From Pyrenophora tritici-repentis (taxonomy: Eukaryota > Ascomycota > Dothideomycetes > Pleosporales > Pleosporaceae): a stretch of DNA of 64,000 nt. This document shows positions 10,004-18,993 of this stretch, in pieces. The DNA lies in contig NC_089398.1 in NCBI RefSeq assembly GCF_003171515.1, positions 930,001 through 994,000 on the forward strand, given 5' to 3'. A program made the position numbers and the translations under genes. Under the pieces are notes generated by a model that was not told where the DNA came from, searched no databases, and worked only from the letters and a program-made list of their open reading frames with translations. Each line of letters opens with the position of its first letter. The stretch's first letter is position 1.

Positions 10004-11098
10004 ATGGTCTGGGTAAGTATGACATCTGTCCATATCCATATTCTAGGTACACAAGTGACCCGGTAGCTTTGTGTTCATACCAGTGACCGAGCTCCCCTCT
10101 GCACTATTCATTTTGCTTCACTAATCCTAAGCAAATGCGTTCTATGCTAACTTCACATGTAGCGCGACAAGACGCTTAGACAGCGTCACTGCTCAAGCAG
10201 CGGCGAGGGGGAGCAGACCTCAGAACAAAACACCCCAAAACCACGAAACGACTCCGTAAACAAGCAACTGACGCAAGAGACGCCCTCTCCAACACGTTCA
10301 AGCTCGCCATTCCCGTTTCGCAGCCAAAGACAACGATTTGGCGACGGACAGCTAAACGAAGACGCGCAGAGACCAACAAGTACCCTGTCCACAGACAACC
10401 TGCCCAGCGGGAACATAGTCCCGCCTATGCTTCCTGACCCAGTGTCGAAGAAGACTTCACGACCTGTAGTGAACCCCGCGCCAGGAACCGAAAGGTCCGG
10501 CTTCATCAAGAAGTGGATCGGCAAACTATGCAACATCTTGAAGCGAAAGCCATCCGCAACTGCAGCAGCAGCGCCATTGGCACCACCAGCAGACGCCAGT
10601 GGACGTGCAAATCCAGTTGCACGACCAGCAAGCATCTTCACTCAGTCTCGAACTTGGGTGAACCGTCACCAAACCCCCAGCCGACCCCGCCTCAGTGACC
10701 GACCCGCAACCCCAGCTGCAGCTCCTGTACCACCCAGCTCCACCAAGGACAGTAACAACGCCAGCATGGGAGCCTCTACAGATGCCGAGGCAGCATCAGA
10801 CTACGAGGCCAGCTTCAACAGTGTAGCAGGACCGATCCCGCACCACTGGCGGGCCGCGCCTCCAGTCACCCGGGTCACTCCAGAGACGCTTGAGCTCAGG
10901 CGAGTCATTGCAGAGAGCCTTAGAAACGGAGATGTGTTTGATGCTAGGGACGGTTGGTTCGATCCGGATGCTCCTGAAGATGTGCTGGAGGACTGGCGAC
11001 TTCAGCATAAGGCGCTCGTGGAAGATCATGATGAGGACGATATTGGTAGAGGGAGGACTCTCTCTAGGGGTCGTCGTCGTCGTCCGCCGCTTATTTAG
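10004..11098 (+). CDS. Hypothetical protein with a 9-nt first exon
   Basis: The frame open at 10427-11098 extends upstream without a stop to 10163, just after an acceptor (cacatgtag) with a CTAAC branch site about 14 nt before it. The matching donor gtaagt at 10013 follows ATGGTCTGG at 10004-10012. The model is therefore exon 1 10004-10012, intron 10013-10162 (150 bp), exon 2 10163-11098, giving 314 aa. The protein is disordered, rich in Ser, Pro, Arg and Gln, with an Ala/Pro stretch in the middle. Its C-terminus has an acidic helix (LELRRVIAESLRNGD, then several Asp residues) and ends in Arg-rich RGRRRRPPLI. No family was recognised. The strict splice signals make the tiny first exon credible. 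Confidence 0.65.
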
Positions 11099-11534
11099 AG
11101 TATGTGCTAGGCCTGGTGTGCCTTATGCATTTGGCGCGTAATGTTTGATGAAGATTAGGGTTGCTTTGGAGTATTTAGCGTTTTGGAGTGAAGGTGAAGG
11201 CAGCTCGCTATGTGAGCGTCTCTTATTGTTGTCTTTCATTTTGATTCAATCAGCGTCGACGGCTTTCGGTGAAAGACCTAGATGTCTTGTTTCTTATTGT
11301 CGTGTTTGTATCGTAGGCTTGAAGGAGGTGAAGACGAATACTTGTCCTACTGTATCAAGTCGTTCTATTGCTTGTTGGATGCTTGCACATTGGTATCTCA
11401 TGGTATAAGTAGTTAACTTCTCCCCTCCCTTCTTACCTTCAGCAAATGCCAAAGTCTCTTCATTTGCATCACCAGAAAAAGCAGTTTCTCTATCTCTCAT
11501 CATTCTGTCCTCCTTTCCAACAGCCACCATAACT
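11099..11534. other. Intergenic, no gene seen
   Basis: 436 bp between two plus-strand genes. The last 120 bp are pyrimidine-rich, as expected just upstream of a fungal start codon. Confidence 0.4.
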
Positions 11535-12089
11535 ATGCTGTCAACGATGAACAAGCTGCGTTTGTTCCTGGGCATGGTGCTCGCCGTCACCATTGCCGCA
11601 AGCTCTCAGGAGCTACGCATTGCTGTCGGAATCTTCTTCTCATGGGCCCTAGGCCATGTCCTTTTACGTCGATTCGCCTTCCCGGCCGGCTTTGGAAAAG
11701 CCCACAACATCTACATCTTCGTCACTTTCTGGCTGCTTGCGGCCTTCAACAACCCCTTCTACGAGAACACATCTGGTCGCCTGCTGGACATCTTCACACG
11801 CGACAGGTTCGACCCAGACGTGCCTGGGTCGGGCTTCACCGACTGGCACGAGACATACCGCCGCCGCCACGAGGAGGTCGATTCCCTCTTGGCCACCATC
11901 TTTTGGACTCTGTCCTTGGCCTTTTTGGCGCTTTTCGTTTCGCTATGGCGTTGGGTGGACGACACCTACACGAAATCCACCCAGTTGTCGCGCACCATCA
12001 CCTACCTGTGCGAGCACGGAGTACCTCCTCCGCTGCCACACAAGCAGCCCGAGGTCTCGGTATCCAAGAGGGATACGAGGTACAACTAA
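11535..12089 (+). CDS. Small membrane protein, unknown function
   Basis: 184 codons, ATG at 11535 (a second in-frame ATG four codons on). Three to four hydrophobic segments are visible: residues about 8-22 (possibly a signal anchor), 29-44, 60-71 and 121-139. Between them is a polar loop with Asp/Arg and a TDWHETYRRRHEE stretch. The C-terminal 45 residues are hydrophilic and probably cytosolic. No family recognised. Confidence 0.6.
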   Translation: MLSTMNKLRLFLGMVLAVTIAASSQELRIAVGIFFSWALGHVLLRRFAFPAGFGKAHNIYIFVTFWLLAAFNNPFYENTSGRLLDIFTRDRFDPDVPGSGFTDWHETYRRRHEEVDSLLATIFWTLSLAFLALFVSLWRWVDDTYTKSTQLSRTITYLCEHGVPPPLPHKQPEVSVSKRDTRYN

Positions 12090-12950
12090 CTGAGCGATGA
12101 GCTCACCTTTGTGTGCGGGATTGGTGGGGGGCTGGAAACGGTGATCGATGGCGATATCGAGGGCGCCATTGCTCGCCGGCGCCGGCTGAGGCCGAGGTTT
12201 TCATGAGCGTGGGGTGTGATGGGCGATTGGGTGGAGTTGGCGCTGATCGCCGGGACGCCCTTCAGGATAGAGGTGGGACGGGGTTTGCCGGTTGTCAGAA
12301 TTTCTGATAAGTTTCCTGTAGTTTACTGGTGTAACGATCTGAATGAAGTTGTTACCACCCGCCATTCTGCTCTTCTCAAGGCTGCATAAAGTCCCTGCTC
12401 TTTATTCTTGTACCAGGACCAAGAAATCGGTGTGATCGATGCCCCAAAAGCTTAGGATATCTCAGAAGACTACAACAATGTCTAATCACAGAATTCCTGG
12501 ACCAAAGCTGTACACCTGGCGGATACAGGAGTGGATTCTACGCGCGAAGAGAGACTTGAACACGGACTCCAGCTCACCGCAAGGGACCATGCGCGGTTAC
12601 TATTTCAGTGGAATGGTACGCCGAATAGTGGATTTTCGACTGGCAAGCCGTAGAGGGGAGTGGGGAAGCCGGCGCTTGTGGTGCTGAACTTTACGACGGA
12701 GAAACAGCGACTCAAGTACGATGTCGGAGGGATGAGACTGTTTGTCAGTTGGTATGGTGGAGACAAGGTATGTGCTACGACCACTTTAGGGGAGAATCTA
12801 CGTGGGCTGCCAGGCCGAAGATAGCCGGAGATGTATGGTACCAGTACTTACAGTGACTTGGGGGATCGTCTATCGGTTCTAAGGGTATATACAACAACAA
12901 CAACAACAACAACAACAACACACAAACCCCACCTTCCCTATGCTTTCTTC
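12090..12950. other. Intergenic, no supported gene
   Basis: Short ORFs only. It contains the ACA microsatellite at 12891-12920 and the 3' flank of the MCP1-like gene. Confidence 0.4.
12891..12920 (+). repeat. (ACA)10 microsatellite
   Basis: Ten uninterrupted ACA triplets, 30 bp before the stop codon of the minus-strand MCP1-like gene, so probably in its 3' UTR. Confidence 0.9.
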
Positions 12951-13978
12951 TCACCAACGTACAAACGAAGGCAGATATTTGTACAACTCATCATACTCCT
13001 TGCCGACCCACCCTCCCATCTTGCCATCCCTGCCCACAACCCCTAGACTGCCAGCCAGCCAAAGTCCTGCAATCGCAGCACTCATTCCGTTGATAACATA
13101 CCACCTCTTCTTCCTCACCAACTCTCGATCCTCCTCATTATAGCTGACTTGACTTGGTGCCCACCCCAACCACTTGGCTCCACCCCAAACAAAATGCCAG
13201 ACACCCACACCTACCATGGCCGTGAAACCGGCAAACGAGACAAAGGGCTGCAACACAAAGCCATGAGAAATATAACTCAAACTAATCAGTGACGAGTCTC
13301 CATGCGCATACAGCGGTAATATGCGCGTAGTCCAGATGTGGAACCCTGCGAAGGGGACCAGCGCATAGCCCAACGCACTCGTCCCACTTAGTACGGGCCA
13401 AGGAATCGTGCGCTTGTCTGTCCGTGTCTCGGCACCGTAGCGCTTCAATGCTTGCCGTCTTCGCCATAGCCGCAGAGCAATTCCTGATGTGACGTGTGCG
13501 AGGAGTGGGAGGCCGACGAGGAGGGGTTCAGTGAGTGTGGATTGGTAGTAGGGACGTGTGAGGAGCAGGTAGCGATTGCTCTCTGGAACGGATCGGGTTG
13601 CGAAGGGTATTATGGAGACGTTTGTTATGTGCAGGGCGGCGAAGGCGGTGAATGTGTATGAGGAATATTTTTGTATGCGGAGGACTGGAGAGGTTGTGTT
13701 AGGAGTTTGCCATTTGAAATGTTGATTGTGAAGTTTTGGGAAGACGTACGCCACCAAGCTGGTCCACGATCGCCTAACCGTAATCCAAGTGTGTTCATCC
13801 GTCGTATGCCCTGCATCTCTTTTGTTTCCCCTCCTTCTGGCCGTTCCTGGTCGGGGAAATAGCTGTTTGCTTTGTACTCCGCGGGTGTGTCTTCGACAGG
13901 TGAAGGATCGACTTCTGTGAGACCCATAACGCCCGCCTCATCGTCGTCAATGGGCGGTAAATCTGGATTGGACTCCAT
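12951..13978 (-). CDS. MCP1: Mitochondrial MCP1-type membrane protein (DUF1691 family)
   Basis: ATG at 13978; exon 1 13978-13750, intron 13749-13685 (65 bp, gtacgt...ccag), exon 2 13684-12951; 320 aa. The first ~75 residues are acidic and hydrophilic. Then come about five hydrophobic helices with features of the Mcp1 transmembrane family: SSYTFTAFAALHITNVSIIP, LPLLAHVTSGIALRLWRR, a Gly/Pro-rich LVPFAGFHIWTTRILP and a final WYVINGMSAAIAGLWLAG segment. Yeast Mcp1 is an outer mitochondrial membrane protein that, with Vps13, supports lipid homeostasis when ER-mitochondria contacts are lost. Family assignment rests on remembered motif pattern and topology. It is divergent to the C2H2 gene, with 277 bp between starts. 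Confidence 0.8.
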
Positions 13979-14255
13979 CCTGTGCGCAGCGTTGTGTGCG
14001 TTCGCGAGAAGAAGTTTGGAGAAATGCTACGTTGCTGAGCACTGAGATGACGTTGATTCGGTGAAGGTGTGGGGGTCTGTGCTGGGCCGAGGCGTGGAGC
14101 CGCAACACCAATGTTTCGATCATCAACGCGATCAGTTTACACGCCTTTGCGACTATAAATTATACCATCAACCTGGTAATATTATTACTATCTTACATCG
14201 TGGCGTACATTGTTAAAACACTAGACAGTGGAGGCTACCCTCTTGAATCGCAATA

Positions 14256-14930
14256 ATGCCACCAGTAGGTCTTCTACAACCCTCCATCATATTTCATTGC
14301 ATCGTTCAGCCACTAATGCGCATTCAGCGAAACAACCCCCTCCCAACGGCAGTACGCCTGTTTAAATGCACCATCTGCAGCAAAGACTACTCCCGCCAGA
14401 TCGAATATGAGAACCACCTTCGCTCCTATGACCACAATCACCGCCAGCGTCTCGCCGACATGAAGAAGCTCACAGCCAGCAACGACACTGAAGCGAGCAA
14501 GCCAAAGCAAGGCCTCGAGATGCGCACCATCGATGTCGACAACGCAAACAAGAAGCCTGGGGTCGGTAGTCGGTTCACCAAGATTGGCGGGGGAAGTGCT
14601 GCAGGCGCAGGGGTAAACAAGTTCAAGAAAGTTGGCGTTGCGGTTAGTGGAAAGGAGAGCGGATATGAGGAAGAGGATGAGGCTGTCAAAGCAGAGAATA
14701 TTCCCGTGGATAGTGTGGAACAGGTACCGGTTCCTGCTGCGATGCCGGGTGTGCAGATGGACATCAAGCACGAGGAAGATGCGGATATGGCGGAGAGCGA
14801 TGAGGAAGAGGATATCACATGGGAGGAGTACGACTTCACCAAACCGACAGGATGTGATCATGCAACGTGCCCTGGCTGTAATACAGATGGTATCTGGAGT
14901 GGCGAGTGGGTTGTGACGGACGCTGCTTGA
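14256..14930 (+). CDS. Small C2H2 zinc-finger protein
   Basis: Read straight through, the frame is 224 codons. ATGCCACCA is followed by gtaggt at 14265, with an acceptor (ctaatgcgcattcag) at 14327. Removing this 63-bp intron gives a more natural start, MPPRNNPLPTAVRLFKC, and 203 aa. One C2H2 finger is clear: C17-X2-C20-X12-H33-X5-H39 in the spliced numbering, the spacing of the U1-like/RNA-binding class. The finger is followed by RQRLADMKKLT, a Gly-rich segment and an acidic middle, and the C-terminus has a second Cys/His-containing patch (GCDHATCPGCNTDGIW). Probable nuclear RNA- or DNA-binding protein; exact role unknown. Confidence 0.75.
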   Translation: MPPVGLLQPSIIFHCIVQPLMRIQRNNPLPTAVRLFKCTICSKDYSRQIEYENHLRSYDHNHRQRLADMKKLTASNDTEASKPKQGLEMRTIDVDNANKKPGVGSRFTKIGGGSAAGAGVNKFKKVGVAVSGKESGYEEEDEAVKAENIPVDSVEQVPVPAAMPGVQMDIKHEEDADMAESDEEEDITWEEYDFTKPTGCDHATCPGCNTDGIWSGEWVVTDAA

Positions 14931-15289
14931 GATCTCGCGTGTTCCAGTGGCTTCCAAGTTCACTGGTGACAATTTGATACGAAAAGGAGGCCGCGACAAG
15001 ATCTGGTAGGCTGTATCATGGTGGTTCATGAGGGCTTCTGGCCGAAGGTACAGATCAAAGAACAAGTGAGTGATTCCCGATTACTATACCATCTTTCCAG
15101 CCGTTTCTTCTTTCAGGTTCTCCGACAACGTCCTTGTTCATGTACCTGGTATTTTAAACCCGTTGTAATCTGCAAAAGACGTGGCATGGTGGTATGATAT
15201 GCATGATTGTCTCTTCTTCAGCATCTGCCATCAGGCTATAGCCACACGTATTGCCGCTTCCTCTACTAACATCTTGTAGTTGCAGTGAA
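14931..15289. other. Convergent intergenic region
   Basis: 359 bp between the C2H2 gene and the end of the decayed minus-strand locus. Nothing else recognised. Confidence 0.4.
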
Positions 15290-16279
15290 CTATGTTGGTT
15301 TCTGAAGCACCCAGTATCCGATCTCATCCCATGTCTTACCATCTCTGAAGGCTCCGGGCAATGGTACCACACAGATCGCGATGTTTTCATCTTGTTCGAT
15401 GACATGAGCACATGGGTTGCCGAGTTTTATGCACCTGTCGTCGGCAGTCTCTCCGAGCCTCCCTCCATTGGTGTAGTTCAGGTGCCCGCGTGATTTCTGG
15501 TGGATTACAAGACCGCGGATACAACGGTCCCTTCCCATATAATCTCGGGGATTTCGGAGAATGGAACGATATACCTTGGCTCTGTGTTCGTTAAGGTCCC
15601 GCATGTCCTTGAAGCGGCGTTCCAGTTCAGCACGAACTTGGGCTGGAAGGCAGTCGATCTCTCTGACCACGATACCAATTGGGAGGGATATTCTGACTTA
15701 AGTAGGTAGATGTTTGGGAAAGGCGGCGAGTTTAGGCAGCACTATCGCCCTACGTGATCTCTTCTGCCCAATGCCACTTGTGTAGCTGTTTTCTTCTTCT
15801 TCTTCTTCTTCTTCTTCTTCTTCTTCTTCTTCTTCTTCTTCTTCTTCTTCTTCTTCTTCTTCTTCTTCTTCTTCTTCTCTTCATCATCGCTCTCCAGGTT
15901 GATAATACGTTCCCGCTTCACCGTAGGGCGTGCTGTTGTATCGAGTCCGGTTGTGGCATGGTTCACATCTGCTATGACGAGATTTGGATCGAAAGGCGCA
16001 GTACGAGTCGGTACTTCAACATGCATGGCTGGTGTACTGTCTTGACTTGGTGCATGGTCTATACTCATAAAATCAGTCAACGAGCCTTTCGGTGGTGTAA
16101 GAGCTGGCCATTGAGATAGCTTTATGCCTCGCATTGTGCCCATCATGCTCGTGGAGAGAAGCTTTGAGAACCAGGATCACATCTTCTGCCGACAAGAGGT
16201 GCAGGATTCAGTCACGGCCCGCTTCGTCTAGCTTCTGGAGGTCACTGAGCAGGCCAGTGGCTCTGGTGTCGGTACTCAT
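15290..16279 (-). pseudogene. Probably decayed gene with poly-Lys microsatellite
   Basis: Three minus-strand blocks read like protein but cannot be joined cleanly. Block 1 starts at ATG 16279 (MSTDTRATGLLSDLQKLDEA), meets TGA at 16210-16208, then continues sensibly (ILHLLSAEDVILVLKAS). Block 2 (frame open 16146-15742) contains DFMSIDHAPSQDS, then VKRERIINLESDDEE and about 30 Lys codons from the TTC/GAA repeat. Block 3 (about 15690-15290) is a different frame, with LPAQVRAELERRFKDMRDLN near its start and GKTWDEIGYWVLQKPT at its end. The only GT donors after the Lys run are phase 0 while the acceptors before block 3 need another phase. The TGA could be a CGA-to-TGA transition, as RIP makes. A misjudged multi-intron gene is the alternative. 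Family unknown. Confidence 0.4.
15791..15878 (+). repeat. (TTC)n microsatellite, about 29 units
   Basis: 88 bp of uninterrupted TTC. On the minus strand it reads as AAG (Lys) codons inside the open frame 16146-15742, directly after an acidic SDDEE. Expansion in triplets would preserve frame. Long pure runs like this are highly mutable. Confidence 0.95.
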
Positions 16280-17031
16280 GTTGTCTCGTACGCGCAGGCC
16301 CTGGACCTAGGTAGACCTGGCTCGAAGAGTTGTTGTCGAGAGTAGCGGGGAGTGCCTCGAGAGACTGTGACTGTTCAAACGTGTTGTTATGAGCGCGTTT
16401 GGCGAATACAAGAGAAGCTTGCCACTGGACCCTGGAGGAAGGAGCGGTGGACAACCGGCAGCAAACAGCTCCGAACTCTTCTAAACAACAGCATCTTTAG
16501 CCGAACATCTGGAAAATGGCGCTGTGTGTACATTGGTTCATCCTTGTGGACAACTGCATGACAGAACTGGTAGCTATGCTTCTTGGCCAACACCCAACCG
16601 GCCTACTCAAGGAGAACATATCTCGACTCCAGTACTCACAAAAACGCCACCGATGCTTCTTCTTGATCTAAGTGCCAGGACGCGGGTGTTTAAAATAGAG
16701 AAGGTGGATTGGCCATCGAGTTGTTAAGGCTCTCAAGTTCGAAACGGGAAGTCACGAGCCTTACAATTGCGCGCTGGAGGGTCCGCGATGAAGCAGTGTA
16801 GGTGTCGTTCATTTACCGTGCATCTACTTCAAAAGATCTCAATTTCCAATAGTCTTTGAACGTTATTTCATGTCTCCATTCTAGCATGCTTAAATCAGTC
16901 TGTAGGCTGTGTAGAGGATAGCAAAAACAGTGACCTCAGTGAGCGAGAAGACATGCTTCAGGGCTCTCTCTTACTTTGATAGACGTACAGCTCCACCGGA
17001 ATGGTAGCTTGTATTCGGTGGCTTGTTATGG
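16280..17031. other. Intergenic, no supported gene
   Basis: A minus-strand frame (16454-16242) runs into block 1 of the decayed locus and may be part of its upstream exon. Otherwise only short ORFs. Confidence 0.35.
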
Positions 17032-18443
17032 ATGATGAGCAATGAGATGCGCGGTATTGGTCGACCTGCACGTCGCACGTGGTAAAGTCTTGGCACTAGC
17101 GTTTGCTGTGAAGAAGAATTCTTCACTGCGGCTCACACCATCATATACACAACAGCCACACCGTGCCTTCACCAGCACCACCTAGTGGGCGTAACGCCCA
17201 TGGCAATTGGGGTGCACGGGACGGACGAGGTGGACGAGGGGGCCGCGGTGGTTGGCAAGGCGGAATGCAGACTAAGTGAACATGTATCATACCCGAAAGA
17301 TACAAACTTATCATGAATCCAGATAGTCCTGCACTGCCGGCCATGGGTAGTGGATATGCGGTTCATGGCATGGCAGGCATGCCTATGGGCCCACCTGCCA
17401 TGGGTGGATATCCGTTTGGCACATACGGAGGTGGATTTGCGTACGGGCAGCCTAGATTTGGGGGTCAAGTAGGATACGGACAGCCTGGTGTGTACGGAGG
17501 GCAGGGCGGATATGGGGGGTATGGAGGATCTCGCGCGCTTGCGACTGCACCTGCACCGACTGCGACACCTACGCCGGCTGCTACACCATCAGCAAAGAGC
17601 AGGCCGGTGCTGGATCCTGAGAAGTTCAGGCCTCCGCCTGCACCCTATACCGACCAGACGCTGTTGGGACATCGCGGTTCAAGACCAAGATTCCCCATGT
17701 GCTTGCGGTGCGGGCGGGTGAGGGACAATCATCCCGAATTTGTGGATTGCCTGGGGAAGTGCGACATTTGCAAAAGCCACGCTCACTGGGGCAAGCCTTG
17801 CGACCGCATCTGGGCCAGCAAAAAATCGTGGAGCGACCACCACCAGCCAGGTGCGCCCGAATACGTCCAGTTGCGGCCCTCGCCATCACAACGCGAGCAG
17901 CTTGCGTTGTTGGATCCTTGGTTTCTAACCAACCCGCCTTCGATCAACGAAGACCTAGTGACGTTGGCGCAAGGCGTAAAGCGCAAGGGCGACGATGAAC
18001 ATGTCAAGGCTGGGTCTCAACGCCGGCACCATCTGGGGGCCGTCAATGCGCTCAAGCATAAGTTGGGGGCTGCAGAGATGCTCCAGCATAAACATCAAAA
18101 GAAGCATGCTGATGAGATGGTGTTGCGCCTAAATGCCGAGAAGGCTCATCGAGCCGCCCTGGACGAGATTCGGGCGAAAGAGCGGGAGCGAGTGGTGATT
18201 GAGCGAGAGAAGGATAGCCTCGAGGCGAGACACAAGCAGCTGCAGATCCGAGCCCGAGACTATGAAGAAGAGATCTCGTCCCTCAAAGACAAATTGAGGC
18301 GACGCGACGCCGCGCATGCCGAGTCTGCCAGCTCTCGCCCTCCTGCCCTTAATGCTATCAAAAAGGATCCGAGTGTCGATGCTCCTTCGCCAGCGGAAGT
18401 ACCCGCACGGCGTATCAAGAAAGAGGAAGAGGATGGTGAGTGA
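17032..18443 (+). CDS. Gly/RGG-rich protein with Cys-His cluster and coiled coil
   Basis: The solid part is the frame from about 17330 to 18443. It begins with Gly/Tyr/Met-rich repeats (for example VYGGQGGYGGYGG). A conserved-looking Cys/His segment follows, with CLRCGRVRDNHPEFVDC, then CDICKSHAHWGKPC; it could bind zinc or RNA. Then comes a charged helix of ~120 residues, and the end is VPARRIKKEEEDGE. Upstream, an RGG block (GRGGRGGRGGWQGG) is open in another frame. A model that joins everything is exon 1 17032-17081, intron 17082-17155 (gtaaag...acag), exon 2 17156-17271, intron 17272-17322 (51 bp, gtgaac...atag), exon 3 17323-18443, giving 428 aa. The first intron is convincing and the second is weaker. 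A gtgagt lies just before the stop, so a further 3' exon is possible. Family not recognised; RNA binding is inference. Confidence 0.6.
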
Positions 18444-18993
18444 AGATAGATGGGATCCTGAGACCAGTGATCACGCACTGCCTCAGAGCTTGATGCTTTG
18501 TCATCTTAGGTCCAATGACCTATGGATAAAAAATCAGGCAATGAAGAAAAGGGGATAAGACCCTGATACCAGTAATCTCACACTAGCTAAAAGCTTGATG
18601 CTCTTTCTTCTGTTAGGTTCAGTGAACCTACAAGATAAGCATCAGGCAATCATGCGGAGAGAGGACTGTACACCCAGGCTGGCCCAGATAGATATTAGCC
18701 ATACAATAAACTTATTGCTTTCTGAATCATTTGATTACTCTATGTCTTAGGGGGTTCTTCGCAGTTTGTGCTTATATGCCAGCATAACAGCAGAAGTAGC
18801 ACTTGAGAGATATATGATATTCCCCAGCTAGTATATATAAAGTAAGTAATATCCATGCTTAAAAAAGGATTTTCACAATGCAGTATCTGTAAGAGCTTTT
18901 TCCTCATGTTATAGAACTTGGGTAACCATAAGAATTTTACGAGATAGATGTCGTTGGGCACCTGAGCTCACTTTCCTCACGACAACAACCAAA
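18444..18993. other. Intergenic region with a diverged tandem repeat
   Basis: Contains the repeat pair at 18454-18663. The remainder is AT-rich with short ORFs only. Confidence 0.45.
18454..18663 (+). repeat. Two diverged ~105-bp tandem copies with a conserved hairpin
   Basis: Copy 1 is 18454-18558 and copy 2 is 18559-18663. They align along their length with many substitutions; shared words include AGCTTGATGCT and ATCAGGCAAT. Each has an inverted repeat at the same place: TAGGTC-caat-GACCTA (18507-18522) and TAGGTTC-agt-GAACCTA (18614-18630). They lie immediately 3' of the Gly-rich gene. Confidence 0.7.

Noticed and set aside
9681..10016. 111-codon plus-strand ORF
   Set aside because: Overlaps the well-supported first exon and donor at 10004-10013 and lacks coding character.
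12439..12687. 82-codon plus-strand ORF
   Set aside because: Short, no recognised domain, no convincing splice partner.
14313..15065. 250-codon minus-strand frame
   Set aside because: Overlaps the zinc-finger gene antisense and shows no domain or splice support.
16208..16210. TGA as a selenocysteine codon
   Set aside because: Ascomycetes lack the selenocysteine machinery; a mutation or an intron is far more likely.
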